Assembly (NCBI RefSeq): GCF_012933655.1
Contig: NZ_JABBJJ010000048.1
Coordinates: 1 to 51,719, forward strand
DNA: 51,719 bases
Source of the DNA: Pyxidicoccus fallax
Lineage (GTDB): Bacteria; Myxococcota; Myxococcia; Myxococcales; Myxococcaceae
Reading direction: 5' to 3'
Within the stretch, counting starts at the first letter, position 1. Each line of letters starts with the position of its first letter. Below are positions 40,201-48,641 of the stretch, one piece after another. A model generated the notes under the pieces. It ran no database searches and had not been told where the DNA came from. It was given only the letters and a program-made list of their open reading frames with translations. The translations under genes and the position numbers were made by a program.

Positions 40201-41314
40201 GCTGTCAGCAATGTATCCAGGGAAGTTTCAATCTGAGTTGGCTGCGAGTCTGGACGTGCTGGGCATGACCCAGGAGGCAGTCGGCCAGCACGCGGAAGCG
40301 TTGCAGGCACTACAGGCGTCCGTGGAGCTTGCGCGCGAGTTGGCAAGGACTCATCCTGATAGATTCCTACCTCAACTGGCTTCGGTCTTGCTGAATTTGG
40401 GGAGCGTTCAGGGGCAGATGAGGCTCTTGAGAGATGCCTTGCTCTCGACACAAGAGGCGGTCTCCATACTCCGTCAATTGGCGGAGATGCGGCCGGACGC
40501 ATTTCTGCATTCCCTGGCGTCGGCATGGAACAACTTAGGAGTCCGGCAGTCCGAGTTCGGGCTGAATCAGGAAGCGTTGGTTTCGGCTCAGTGGGCTGTT
40601 GATGGTTTCCGGAAGCTAGCGGAAACCCAACCGGAAGCTGTCTCTGAGCAGTTGGCGGGCTGCTTGAGCAACCTGGGAAACCGACTTGAGCGCGTGGGTC
40701 GGCTGGAAGAAGCGGTAGCCGCGATGGAGGAGGCGGTGAGGCTCTTCAGGATGCTGGCAAAAGTGCATCCCCGGGCTTTCCTCCCTACGCTTGCAATGAG
40801 TCTGCTGAACCTTGGCTCTGCTTGGCGGAAATCCGAGAGCTTGCCCGAGTCATTGAGGGATTTGAAGGAGGCCGAAAGTCTCTATCGCGAATTGGCGGAT
40901 GAATATCCGGATAAGTTTCTTTCTGGTCGGGCAAAAGCACTGCACAACCTGGGGATGGTTCAAGAGGCAATGGGGCAACTCGGGGAGGCGTTGAAGACTC
41001 ACGAGAAATCAGTGGCTCTCTGGCGTGAGCTGGCGCAAGCACAGCCCAGGATGTTCTTGTCGGAACTGGCAGGTTCCTTGAACAGTCTGGGGGTCGTGCA
41101 ACAGGCGTTGGGGCAGTCCACGGAGGCATTGGAGTCGATGCAGGAGGCTGTTGATACGATATGGCCCCTGTTCGTTGAGACGCCTGAGGCCTTCTCAGAC
41201 GACACAAATGTGTTCCTCCAAAATCTGCTTGGACAGTTGAACAGGATGGGGCGGGAAATGCCAGTGCAGCTGCGCGCGCGGCTGGAATCCTTCGTTGTCG
41301 GGAGGGGGACGTAA
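37295..41314 (+). CDS. NLR-like protein: nucleoside phosphorylase domain, STAND NTPase and TPR repeats
   Basis: A 1339-residue protein; the ATG at 37295 follows GGAGGG. Residues 14-340 are a purine nucleoside phosphorylase / MTA-SAH nucleosidase domain: DVLIVTAIRDEYDAVL, MCGVCAGYRGKVELGDVIIAD, GAEMEGWAIG (282-291) and KGVMDFGDEEKDDRF. Its middle (about 150-250) carries an inserted winged-helix-like segment, YKEVLKRLWKLGWLEDG with LTETGRRHIE. A STAND NTPase follows with Walker A GAGGAGKT (419-426), Walker B LIVIDYAES (466-474) and FRVVLLARTAGDW. From about 850 to the end are TPR units with recurring L-NLG and EAL-EAV patterns. No signal peptide. Known: fungal and bacterial NLRs join such effectors to NTPase and repeat sensors, and several give phage resistance. 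Inferred: nucleotide or nucleoside depletion on sensing infection. Confidence 0.85.
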   Translation: MGRSGANRASASRVDVLIVTAIRDEYDAVLKVDSKAQPGSRWEELEPGVVVRSFQAADGGTLRVAVVRALELGGVSATVSASLMVKQYAPRCLAMCGVCAGYRGKVELGDVIIADTLWAHDAGKLIAGSDDSGQRQERVLREASVHHLNAEWRRKASTFTPPKDGGWLGERPRPYEAQRDWLLERLVLYENPVSHPERKLKCADYKEVLKRLWKLGWLEDGTLKLTETGRRHIERERLLHPEGVPEPRPFHVHVGAIASVNRVTQDRSLFPRLSEAVRTVLGAEMEGWAIGVVAYELQTPFLLVMKGVMDFGDEEKDDRFKAFAARASAECLLAFLCAHLPSANAATGQRTGEAGQAEDFSDILEAGSARPPSRPGPAALLSARYRYVPFYEPVRAELLRELRAWCDDEEPVSARVFHGAGGAGKTRLLIEWCERLRAEGWLAGFLMRSADAARFEALMLSEHPTLIVIDYAESRMQLEALLQLVARQRESRRGAAFRVVLLARTAGDWLLELQAGDALIQELLSEHPPLEVTARSTSIPEREEMFRQAVGRFAEVRGCATLRSSPPDLKDPRFERILYIHMAALATVEGLAFTAESLMGHVLDHEERFWLAQNVQSGAQFQAERRLLKERTRRAVAALTLLGGAISRSEAEALVSRACGIRDEALVLGLHDLYPGGWREGSLAYLGGLEPDLLGDAMVLRALLHEGIDAEAWLERVFQNAGVRGLRAGFELLGRLSLECPEETSRWMTRLLERDLNGRGVAALEAAKALGQRTAHASLGLCLADVLKREGSIEVAMRLEMAGTPELTVSLLEAGEWVTETLLRALPGAKHSQDAMRRAVMLDRLSRFQATLGRLDAAMAASREAVFIYRRQLRRQKDELKRLELEVFLARSLDILSARQRESGLRELALASSMEAVAIHQRLASKYPGPEELVVSANGLLHLGLMLSEVGRQTEALRTLQEAVVAYRSLSAMYPGKFQSELAASLDVLGMTQEAVGQHAEALQALQASVELARELARTHPDRFLPQLASVLLNLGSVQGQMRLLRDALLSTQEAVSILRQLAEMRPDAFLHSLASAWNNLGVRQSEFGLNQEALVSAQWAVDGFRKLAETQPEAVSEQLAGCLSNLGNRLERVGRLEEAVAAMEEAVRLFRMLAKVHPRAFLPTLAMSLLNLGSAWRKSESLPESLRDLKEAESLYRELADEYPDKFLSGRAKALHNLGMVQEAMGQLGEALKTHEKSVALWRELAQAQPRMFLSELAGSLNSLGVVQQALGQSTEALESMQEAVDTIWPLFVETPEAFSDDTNVFLQNLLGQLNRMGREMPVQLRARLESFVVGRGT

Positions 41315-41329
41315 CGAGCGGTGCGCGCC

Positions 41330-41359
41330 GCGGGGGAGCCGAAGCGACAGCTCCCCCGC
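41330..41359. terminator. Two-way hairpin between the NLR-like and PH-domain genes
   Basis: Perfect 10-bp stem GCGGGGGAGC (41330-41339) / GCTCCCCCGC (41350-41359), loop 10 bases, midway between two convergent stops (41314 and 41368). No clear T-run on either side. Confidence 0.6.
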
Positions 41360-41367
41360 CAGACGGC

Positions 41368-41982
41368 TCAGTTCTTGATGTACCGCTCGAACACGGCGCC
41401 GAAGTCCTTCACGTGGTACTTCTGCTGGGCCCCGGCGAGCCAGGCGAAGGCGGCCTGGTTCAGCTCCTTGAAGGCCTCCACCGTGGGCGTGCCACCCGCC
41501 TGGCCGCGGCCGAGCGTGGACGACGCCACCTCCAGGCTGGCCTTGGCGTGGCCGAGCGCGATCTCGTTCTCGATCATCATCTCCGAGATGCGGAACAGCG
41601 CCTTGTAGAGGTCCTTCACCTGCTCCAGCTGCTTCTTGTGCACGTCGATGGAGAAGTCCTTCGAGCCCAGGCGGAACTTGATTTCGACGTCCATGTCCAT
41701 GTTGCCGGCCGTCTCCAGCATCACCCCCGAGATGGGGTGGGAGCTGTAGTTGTAGCGGCGCAGCATGCGCTTCTTGCTGGCGGCGCTGGTGCCGTCCAGG
41801 TGGATGAGCGCCTTGTTGGTGAAGCAGTACTCGTCGGACTTGGACTTGATGAGGAAGAAGATCTTCTCCTGGTCCTCGTGCATCACGTAGTCGTCGGAGT
41901 CCACCTTGTCGTAGTCCGACGGCGCGATGACGGAGCCGATGTCACTGAGGCCGAGCGCATCGGCGGCGAGCTTCCCGAACAT
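41368..41982 (-). CDS. PH domain-containing protein (YvbH-like)
   Basis: A 204-residue protein. The bacterial PH domain (about 1-130) shows MFGKLAADALGLSDIG, EKIFFLIKSKSDEYCFTNKALIHLDG and VEIKFRLGSKDFSIDVHKK. The rest matches the YvbH-like oligomerisation region. AGGAGG precedes the ATG at 41982. No signal peptide. Known: structure determined for relatives, function unclear. Confidence 0.85.
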   Translation of the reverse strand: MFGKLAADALGLSDIGSVIAPSDYDKVDSDDYVMHEDQEKIFFLIKSKSDEYCFTNKALIHLDGTSAASKKRMLRRYNYSSHPISGVMLETAGNMDMDVEIKFRLGSKDFSIDVHKKQLEQVKDLYKALFRISEMMIENEIALGHAKASLEVASSTLGRGQAGGTPTVEAFKELNQAAFAWLAGAQQKYHVKDFGAVFERYIKN

Positions 41983-42072
41983 TCCATTCCTCCTGGCGGG
42001 CGCGGGGCCCGCGGTGTGTGGCGACGCGGACCCCCACTTAAGCGCACCCCCGGGAGGACGAAAATGCCTCCG

Positions 42073-43128
42073 CTACGGTTCCAGCACGTTGTTCCAGGTC
42101 GGGTTGCCGTCCACCCAGCCAGAGAGCCAGTCATCCAGCGCCACGCCGGTGGTGCTGGTGATGTCGTTGAACGTGCCCAGGAACGTGTGGTTCGCCCCAT
42201 TCTTCACGTAGTACCGGGCGTTGGCGTTCCCGTCGTAGGCCGTCGTGAGCAGCTGCCGCGTCAGCGTCTCGTAGGTGGCCGCGGGGTAGGCGAAGAAGGT
42301 CCGGAGCACCACGTCCTGGTCCCAGGCGAGGAGGGCGAAGCGCGATTCCGGATAGGTGTCCGCCAGGTACGCGGGGTAGCGCGTGAAGTCCGTCTCGCAG
42401 CCGGTGCACGCGGCCGGAACCGACACGCCCCAGTTGTTGAACCACGTGGTGACGAGGTTGCCATTGGGGTTGATCATCTGCCCCGAGTCCGCCAGCACGT
42501 GCACCTCGGCCTGGGGGAACGCGGCGGCGACGCGCTCGTAGTGGAGCTGCGCCCCGAAGGCGCCCGCGCTGCTGCCGCCCAGGAACACGCGCTTCACGTT
42601 CGGGAAGGTCGACACCAGCCGCGGCAGCCAGGCGTCCACGTTGCTCGCGCCCTTGTGGTGCACCTGCCGCGAGCCGTACGTCTGCACGGCGGTGCCCGCG
42701 TGCACGTCACCCGTGCAGTACGGGACGAAGACATAGGACATGTCCCGGAAGGGGTTCTCCGCCTGGGTCCGGGAGAAGAAGGGGGCGCCGCGGGTGGTCT
42801 CCGACTGGAACTGCGTCGCCTGATAGCCCGTGGCGAGGTTGGTCGCGGTGCGCGCGACGAAGCACGTCTGCTCGTCCCAGCAGGCGCCGCCGCCCTGCAT
42901 GTAGATGAAGAGGTCGTCGCTGTCCTTCGTGGGGTTGACGCCAATGCCGGTCGGCTGGCCGTTGCCACAGGCCGAGCCAGTGACGTCGACCCAGGACCAG
43001 GTCTCGGCGGGAAGCTCGGTGTCGGGCCCTCCTCCTCCCGGAGGCGTGCCTTCGTCGTCGTCATCACCGCACGCCGACAACCAGAAGGGAACCGAGGCCA
43101 GGAAGAGCAGCATCAGGGGCTTGCGCAT
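42073..43128 (-). CDS. Pectin acetylesterase-family (Notum-like) lipoprotein
   Basis: A 351-residue lipoprotein with lipobox L-S-A-C (Cys20) and an acidic linker. The alpha/beta hydrolase motifs are YMQGGGACWDEQTC, the nucleophile elbow GGSSAGAFGA (Ser187), VLADSGQ and the late NGANHTFLG His. Known: family members remove acetyl or acyl groups from polysaccharides or protein. Location would be the outer membrane or periplasm. It stands alone, 107 bp from the stop of the convergently unrelated acyl-CoA synthetase gene upstream. Confidence 0.87.
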   Translation of the reverse strand: MRKPLMLLFLASVPFWLSACGDDDDEGTPPGGGGPDTELPAETWSWVDVTGSACGNGQPTGIGVNPTKDSDDLFIYMQGGGACWDEQTCFVARTATNLATGYQATQFQSETTRGAPFFSRTQAENPFRDMSYVFVPYCTGDVHAGTAVQTYGSRQVHHKGASNVDAWLPRLVSTFPNVKRVFLGGSSAGAFGAQLHYERVAAAFPQAEVHVLADSGQMINPNGNLVTTWFNNWGVSVPAACTGCETDFTRYPAYLADTYPESRFALLAWDQDVVLRTFFAYPAATYETLTRQLLTTAYDGNANARYYVKNGANHTFLGTFNDITSTTGVALDDWLSGWVDGNPTWNNVLEP

Positions 43129-43235
43129 GGTGACGGCAGTGTCACCAGGGGCGCCCACCCCGGCAACGGCCGTTGCCCCGTGGAGCAACGGGCCGTGGAC
43201 TTCCGCACGCTCGGCGGCGCCGAGGGTCGGCTCGC

Positions 43236-44753
43236 CTACGCCCGCGCCGCGTACTTCTTCCGCAGCTCGACCTTGATGACCTTGCCGGAGGGCGTGCGCG
43301 GCAGGGACTCCACCACGTGGTAGATGCGCGGCGACTTGTACCGCGCCAGCCGGGACTCGCAGTGCGCCTGGAAGCTGGCCTCGTCGAAGGTGGCCCCCTT
43401 CTTCAGCACGAGGATGGCGGCCACCGTCTCGCCCCAGTCCTTGTGGGGGATTCCGATGACGGCCGACTCGGCCAGGTCCGGGTGGCTGGCGAGCGCGTCC
43501 TCGACCTCCTTCGAGTACACGTTCTCACCGCCGGTGATGATCATGTCCTTGATGCGGTCGACGATGAACAGGTAGCCGTCCTCGTCGATGCGGGCCACGT
43601 CCCCCGTGCGGTACCAGCCGTCATGGAACGCCGCGGCCGTCGCCTCCGGGTCACGGTAGTAACCCAGCATCATCGACTGACACCGCATCCAGATTTCGCC
43701 CACCTCGCCCGGCTTCGCCTCGGTGGTGGGGTCGCGCATCACCTTCACGTCGCAGCCGCTGACGCCGTACCGGCCGATGGAGCCCGCCTTGGCCACCTGT
43801 TCCTCGGGTCGCAGCAGCGTGCCCGTGGGGCCCGTCTCCGTCATGCCGAAAATCTGGAAGAAGCGCTCGGTGCGGTAGCGCTTCGCCAGCAGGCGCGAGG
43901 TGTCCGCGTCGATGGGGCCGCCGCCGTACAGCCACGTGCGCACGCTCGTCAGGTCGTAGCGCTCGAAGTCCGGCACGGTCCGCAGCGGCAGGAGGAAGGC
44001 CACCGGCGCGCCGAAGAACAGCGTGCACCGCTCGCGCTGAATCGTCTCCAGCATCTCGAGCGGGTGGTACTCCGGCATCATCACCACCGTGGCGCCCACG
44101 TAGAGGCTGCCCAGCAGCAGGTTGTTGAGCGGGAAGCTGTGCCACACCGGCATGGCCAGCAGCACGCGGTCGGTGGAGTCCAGGCCGTAGGCCAGGCTGC
44201 TGGCCATGCCCGCGAAGAGGACGTTGGCGTGCGAGTGCAGGCAGCCCTTGGGCAGGCCCGTCGTACCCGACGTGTAGAGAATCTCCGCCACGTCGCCGGA
44301 GGACGCCACGCGCGGCAGGGGCGCTGGAGCGTCGCCGCCGAACAGCGTCACCCCGTCGAGGGTGTCGTCGCCCCCGAGCAGCAGCACGCGGCTCGTCTCG
44401 CGGGTGCTGGCGGGCACACTGGCGGCGAGGTCCGCGTCCGCCAGCACGATGCGGCTCTCGCTGTGGCCCACGATGAAGGCCAGCTCCGGCGGGGCCAGCT
44501 TGTGGTTGAGGGGCACCGTCACCCCTCCGAGCCGCAGCGTCGCCAGGAAGCCCACCGCCCAGGAGATGGAGTTGCGGCCGAAGACGGCGACCTTGTCGCC
44601 CGGCTTCACGCCCTGGGCCCGCAGGTGGTGGGCGAAGCGGGTGACGGCCGCGTCCAGCTCGGCGAATGTCACCCGGCGGTTCGCGGTGACGAGCGCTTCC
44701 TTCGCGCCGTACTTCCGAGCGGCCACCGTGAGCACCTCATCGAGGCTCCACAT
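43236..44753 (-). CDS. AMP-binding acyl-CoA synthetase
   Basis: A 505-residue adenylate-forming enzyme that activates a carboxylic acid with ATP and loads it on CoA. Motifs in order: ILYTSGTTGLPKG (A3), FFQIFGMTETGPTG (A5), WYRTGDVARIDEDGYLFIVDRIKDMI (A7-A8), and TPSGKVIKVELRKK with the catalytic Lys (A10). The start ATG shares one base with the stop of the acyl-CoA dehydrogenase (TGATG), so the pair is translationally coupled. Substrate class (fatty, aromatic or branched) cannot be read from sequence. Confidence 0.92.
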   Translation of the reverse strand: MWSLDEVLTVAARKYGAKEALVTANRRVTFAELDAAVTRFAHHLRAQGVKPGDKVAVFGRNSISWAVGFLATLRLGGVTVPLNHKLAPPELAFIVGHSESRIVLADADLAASVPASTRETSRVLLLGGDDTLDGVTLFGGDAPAPLPRVASSGDVAEILYTSGTTGLPKGCLHSHANVLFAGMASSLAYGLDSTDRVLLAMPVWHSFPLNNLLLGSLYVGATVVMMPEYHPLEMLETIQRERCTLFFGAPVAFLLPLRTVPDFERYDLTSVRTWLYGGGPIDADTSRLLAKRYRTERFFQIFGMTETGPTGTLLRPEEQVAKAGSIGRYGVSGCDVKVMRDPTTEAKPGEVGEIWMRCQSMMLGYYRDPEATAAAFHDGWYRTGDVARIDEDGYLFIVDRIKDMIITGGENVYSKEVEDALASHPDLAESAVIGIPHKDWGETVAAILVLKKGATFDEASFQAHCESRLARYKSPRIYHVVESLPRTPSGKVIKVELRKKYAARA

Positions 44754-46429
44754 CACTGCACCCCCTCGGCGAAGGCGCGCTCGATGAGCGCCTGCATGGG
44801 AGCGTGGGCGGGCAGGGTGCCGTACGTCTGCCCGTGGGCGCCGCCCAGGCGCGACTCGCAGAAGGCGTCCGACACCAGGGTGTTGCCCGCGCGGATGAGG
44901 AGGGACGCCTGGAGCGCAAGGGCCAGCCCCTCGACGATGAAGCGCGAGCGCGTCTCCAGCGCGTCCGTGTTGGCCAGTTCCTTGTGCAGGCGCGCCGTCG
45001 CCGCGTCGAACGCCGGGTGTCCGCCCTGCGCCGTGAGCAGCTCCGCGAAGAGGGCCTCGCGGCTGGCCGGCTCGCGCGAGGCGGCGCGCAGCACGTCCAG
45101 GCACTGGATGTTGCCGCTGCCCTCCCAGATGGAGTTGAGCGGGGCCTGCCGGTACAGGCGGGCGAGGTTGGCTTCCTCCACGTAGCCCACGCCGCCCAGG
45201 CACTCCTGCGCCTCGTTGATGAAGACGGGCGTGCGCTTGCATACCCAGTACTTGCCCACCGCGGTGGCGATGCGGCCGAAGGCGGCCTCCTTCGCGTCGC
45301 GCTTGCTGGCGTCCACCGCCCGGGACACGCGCGCGGTGAGCGCCACGTGCGCCTCCAGCTCCAGCGCCAGGTCCGCGAGCACGTTGCGCATCAGCGGCTG
45401 GTCGATGATGCGCTTGCCGAAGGCGGTGCGGTTGCGCGTGAAGTGGATGGCCTGCACCAGCGCCTGCCGCATCTGCCCGCTGGAGCCAATCATGCAGTCC
45501 TGCCGCGTCATGGCGACCATCTCGAGGATGGTGGGCACGCCGCGGCCCTCCTCGCCCACCATCCACGCGAAGGCGCCCTCCAGCTCCACCTCGGAGGAGG
45601 CGTTGCTCCAGTCGCCCAGCTTGTCCTTGAGCCGCTGGATTCGGATGGCGTTCAGCGCGCCATCCGGCGTGAAGCGCGGCATCAGGAAGCACGACAGCCC
45701 GCCCTCGGCCTGCGCGAGCACGAGGAACGCGTCGCTCATGGGCGCGGAGAAGAACCACTTGTGGCCCACCAGCCCGTACGGCTGGCCGGGACCGCGCGCG
45801 CTGCCCAGCCGCTGCGCCTTCGTGGTGTTGGTGCGCACGTCCGAGCCGCCCTGCTTCTCCGTCATGCCCATGCCCACGGTGACGCCGGCCTTCTGCGACG
45901 CGGGGATGAAGCGGCCGTCATACGTGGTGGACGTCACGCGCGGCACCCACTCGCGCGCCAGCTCCGGCTGGTGGCGCAGCGCGGGCACGCACGCGTACGT
46001 CATGGTGAGCGGACAGCTGGTGCCCTGGTCCGCCTGGTTGTGCAGGTAGAAGAGCGCCATGCGCGCCACGTGGGCGCCGGGCTTGTCCTCGTTGCGCCAG
46101 GCGAAGCCGGGCACGCCGTGCGAGACGCCCAGCTCCATCAGCCGGTGGTAGGCGGGGTGGAACTCCACCTCGTCGCGGCGGTGGCCATAGCGGTCGAACG
46201 GCTTGAACTTCGGCCGGTTCTCGTTGGCCAGCACCGCCAGCTGCTGCATCTCCCCGGACACCACGGGGCCGTACTTCGCCAGCTCGGCCTCGGCCCAGCC
46301 GCCGCCCTCGCGGGTCACCGCCTCGCGGAGCACGGTGTCCGTCTTCCAGGCGTCGTAGACGAGCGGCGGGGGCTGGTTGGTGACTTCGTGGGTGACGAAG
46401 CCAGCGGCGATGGCGTTGTGTTCGGTCAT
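44753..46429 (-). CDS. AidB-type acyl-CoA dehydrogenase
   Basis: A 558-residue flavoenzyme matching AidB in length and signatures: THEVTNQPPPL near the start, CPLTMTYACVPAL, MTEKQGGSDVRTNTTKA (flavin site), GHKWFFSAPMSDAFLVLAQ, and QECLGGVGYVEE with the late NSIWEGSGNIQCLDVLRA. The ATG at 46429 has GGAGGA nine bases upstream. Known: E. coli AidB is part of the Ada alkylation response and binds DNA; other members are true isovaleryl-CoA-like dehydrogenases. Coupling to an acyl-CoA synthetase here favours a metabolic role, but no ada gene is in view. Confidence 0.88.
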   Translation of the reverse strand: MTEHNAIAAGFVTHEVTNQPPPLVYDAWKTDTVLREAVTREGGGWAEAELAKYGPVVSGEMQQLAVLANENRPKFKPFDRYGHRRDEVEFHPAYHRLMELGVSHGVPGFAWRNEDKPGAHVARMALFYLHNQADQGTSCPLTMTYACVPALRHQPELAREWVPRVTSTTYDGRFIPASQKAGVTVGMGMTEKQGGSDVRTNTTKAQRLGSARGPGQPYGLVGHKWFFSAPMSDAFLVLAQAEGGLSCFLMPRFTPDGALNAIRIQRLKDKLGDWSNASSEVELEGAFAWMVGEEGRGVPTILEMVAMTRQDCMIGSSGQMRQALVQAIHFTRNRTAFGKRIIDQPLMRNVLADLALELEAHVALTARVSRAVDASKRDAKEAAFGRIATAVGKYWVCKRTPVFINEAQECLGGVGYVEEANLARLYRQAPLNSIWEGSGNIQCLDVLRAASREPASREALFAELLTAQGGHPAFDAATARLHKELANTDALETRSRFIVEGLALALQASLLIRAGNTLVSDAFCESRLGGAHGQTYGTLPAHAPMQALIERAFAEGVQ

Positions 46430-46567
46430 GATGTCGGTCCTCCCGCGGGCCCGGGGCCCACACCCCTGGCTTACCGTGAACGGAAGGACCAGACCACCGG
46501 CGCGGCGTGGGTCGGTTCCGACGGGCGAGCAACCGCTTCGGAACCTTTCACACACGCTCGAAACGCC

Positions 46568-46625
46568 GGGGCCCGGCGCCCTGGGAGCGGGGGGCGGAGA
46601 GGCCCTCGCCCGGACGCCGGGCCCC
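46568..46625 (-). terminator. Terminator-like hairpin after the first DNRLRE lipoprotein gene
   Basis: Arms GGGGCCCGGCG (46568-46578) and CGCCGGGCCCC (46615-46625) are perfect 11-bp complements around a GC-rich 36-base centre, starting 22 bases past the stop at 46647. A closely similar arrangement follows the paralogous gene at 49754. Confidence 0.55.
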
Positions 46626-46646
46626 TGGGTGGGGCGCGGGGACGGA

Positions 46647-48641
46647 CTACGGGGCGAACTTCAGGAACAGCAGCTCGGACTCCAGGTCGGGCGTGGTGTA
46701 CGGCGTACCGTCCACGGTGATGGGGTGCATGAACTCACCGCCCACCACCGTGCCCCCGTCGGGCGACGCCGCCAGGACCCTCAGGGTGATGTTCGGGTCC
46801 AGCAGGCGGGACCAGCGGTGCGCGCCGGAGCCGGAGAAGCGCGCCACCGCGTAGGCGCTCTGCATCGGATGACCCAACACGCCGCCCCCCAGGTCCACCC
46901 GGCCATAGGCGGTCATCATGAAGGTGATGTTGCCGGCCGGGTCCGCGGTGAGGTGGTCGATGGCGTCATAATGGGGGGTGCCCAGCCCCTTCGCCCAGAG
47001 GTCGCTGCCCGCCGACGTCAGCACGCCGACCAGGCCGTCCGCGGGGGACCAGCTCGTGTTGGGCGTGCTGGTGAGCGTGGTGCCCGCGAAGTCGAAGGAG
47101 CCCGAGAAGGCGCCGGAGAAGGCCACGTTGCCGCCGGGCAGGAGCGCGAGCGAGCTCACTTGCCCGCGCGCGCCGTTGAGCGCGCGGGACCAGAGCAGCG
47201 CGCCTTCCGGGCTGTAGGCGGCGACGAACGGCGTCGAGTCACGGGTGGCGCCCAGCCGACCGGTGCCCACCTGGCCACCGACGATGATGCGCCCTTGCGC
47301 GTCGGTCACCACGTCCTCGCCCATGGAGGAGTCGCTCCAGGGGTTGCTGTTGCCCGCGGGGACCACCAGCGACCACTGGTGCTCGCCCTCCCAGGAGAAC
47401 TTCGCGAGGAACATGCCGTCCTGGGTGGGCGTCTCCGCGGACTGGAGCTCCTCGCCGCCCAGGTTCAGCCAGCCGGTGAAGTGGCCGGTGATGATGGCGC
47501 TGCCGTTGGCATCGGTGGCCACCGCGGCCGCGTACTCCCGGATGCGGCTCCCCTCGCCGGACGCGTTGAAGCCGTGGGCCCACACGGGGGCGCCCGTGGG
47601 AGAGAACTTGGCGACGAAGAACCCATGGTCGTAGCTGCTGACAACGGGCAGGGGGCCCGCGCCGAAGTCGACCTCACCCTTGTAGGTGCCCACCATGAGG
47701 ATGTTCCCCAGCGGGGTGACGGTCAGGTCGCTGGCGATGACCTCGCTGTCCGGGTCGGGCTGGACGTAGACCCGCGACCACTGGTGCGTCCCATCCGGGG
47801 CGTACTTCACCAGGGCGAACCCGTAGGGCGTGGCGAAGGTCGGTCCGCCGAAGTTGCCCTTGTGGAAGAAGTTCGTGGCGACGACGGAGTTGCCCTGCGA
47901 GTCCATGGCCATGGCGCGCACGTGCTGGTCGTTCTCGCCGCCGCGCGCCTGGCTCCAGCTGACATCACCTCCGGTGCCCCGGCGCTCGCAGAAGGTGCCG
48001 GCCACGGTGACGATGACTCGCGGCGCGCGGGAGGCGGAGTCCGCGGAGTAGATGTCCACGCCATCGCCACTCGTGGGAATCAAGGCGAAGTCGTAGGTGC
48101 CCGCGCCCGTGATGGCCGCGGTGATGTCGTACTCGACCATGCTGTTGCTGGCGACGGCGCCCAGGTCTCCCAGGGCGCTGCCCACCCGCGCGGGGCGGGT
48201 GTTCCACGTCAGGGTGTCCGCGATCCAGCTCCCGCTGGTGCGGTAGATGGCCGGCCCGTTGGAGCTGCCGTCCTTGAGCTCCAGCTGCAGCCGCGCGCGT
48301 GTGACGGTGACGTCCTGGAGCAGGTGGGGGGCGATTTGGAAGCGCAGGTACGCCTCCTGCTGCGGCGACCCGTCCACCACCAGGAGGTCGTCAAGCGGAT
48401 GCGAGGCATCCGGCATGGCCGCCTCCACGTGGGCGTCCTCCTGGAGGTTCACCTGGAGGTCCATGTACCGCGTCACCGGCTGGCACGAATCCAGACTGGC
48501 TTCCTGCTTCGCCGCTTCCCCCGCCTGGGGCTGTCCCCCCGCTGCCGTCTCCTCCGCTCCGCCGCAGTGGGTCAGCAACATCAGCCCCGCCGTCGCGCCC
48601 ACCACCCTGCCCGCCTGCTGCCACACCTTCCACCCCGACAT
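46647..48641 (-). CDS. DNRLRE-type lipoprotein with beta-propeller-like repeats (paralog 1)
   Basis: A 664-residue protein; ATG at 48641 with GAGGAGC upstream. The signal ends in L-L-T-H-C, with an unusual His before the Cys. An N-terminal DNRLRE / CBM96-like beta domain (about 55-220) shows EAYLRFQIAPHLL, VTRARLQLEL, WNTRPAR and YDITAAITG. The rest is a beta-propeller-like set of repeats of the form W-R-Y---SEV-DLTVTPLGNILMVGTYKG and FVAKFSPTG, like the SBBP/delta-60 repeats of myxobacterial surface proteins. Likely surface exposed; function unknown. A close paralog lies at 49754. Confidence 0.82.
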   Translation of the reverse strand: MSGWKVWQQAGRVVGATAGLMLLTHCGGAEETAAGGQPQAGEAAKQEASLDSCQPVTRYMDLQVNLQEDAHVEAAMPDASHPLDDLLVVDGSPQQEAYLRFQIAPHLLQDVTVTRARLQLELKDGSSNGPAIYRTSGSWIADTLTWNTRPARVGSALGDLGAVASNSMVEYDITAAITGAGTYDFALIPTSGDGVDIYSADSASRAPRVIVTVAGTFCERRGTGGDVSWSQARGGENDQHVRAMAMDSQGNSVVATNFFHKGNFGGPTFATPYGFALVKYAPDGTHQWSRVYVQPDPDSEVIASDLTVTPLGNILMVGTYKGEVDFGAGPLPVVSSYDHGFFVAKFSPTGAPVWAHGFNASGEGSRIREYAAAVATDANGSAIITGHFTGWLNLGGEELQSAETPTQDGMFLAKFSWEGEHQWSLVVPAGNSNPWSDSSMGEDVVTDAQGRIIVGGQVGTGRLGATRDSTPFVAAYSPEGALLWSRALNGARGQVSSLALLPGGNVAFSGAFSGSFDFAGTTLTSTPNTSWSPADGLVGVLTSAGSDLWAKGLGTPHYDAIDHLTADPAGNITFMMTAYGRVDLGGGVLGHPMQSAYAVARFSGSGAHRWSRLLDPNITLRVLAASPDGGTVVGGEFMHPITVDGTPYTTPDLESELLFLKFAP

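Noticed and set aside
44753-46429. Naming this gene as part of an alkylation (Ada) response.
   Set aside because: Similarity to AidB is clear, but no ada, alkA or alkB gene is nearby and the gene is coupled to an acyl-CoA synthetase, so only the family is claimed.
44804-46720. A long plus-strand open frame opposite the AidB-type gene.
   Set aside because: The minus strand encodes a full acyl-CoA dehydrogenase with all motifs; the plus frame has no family resemblance.
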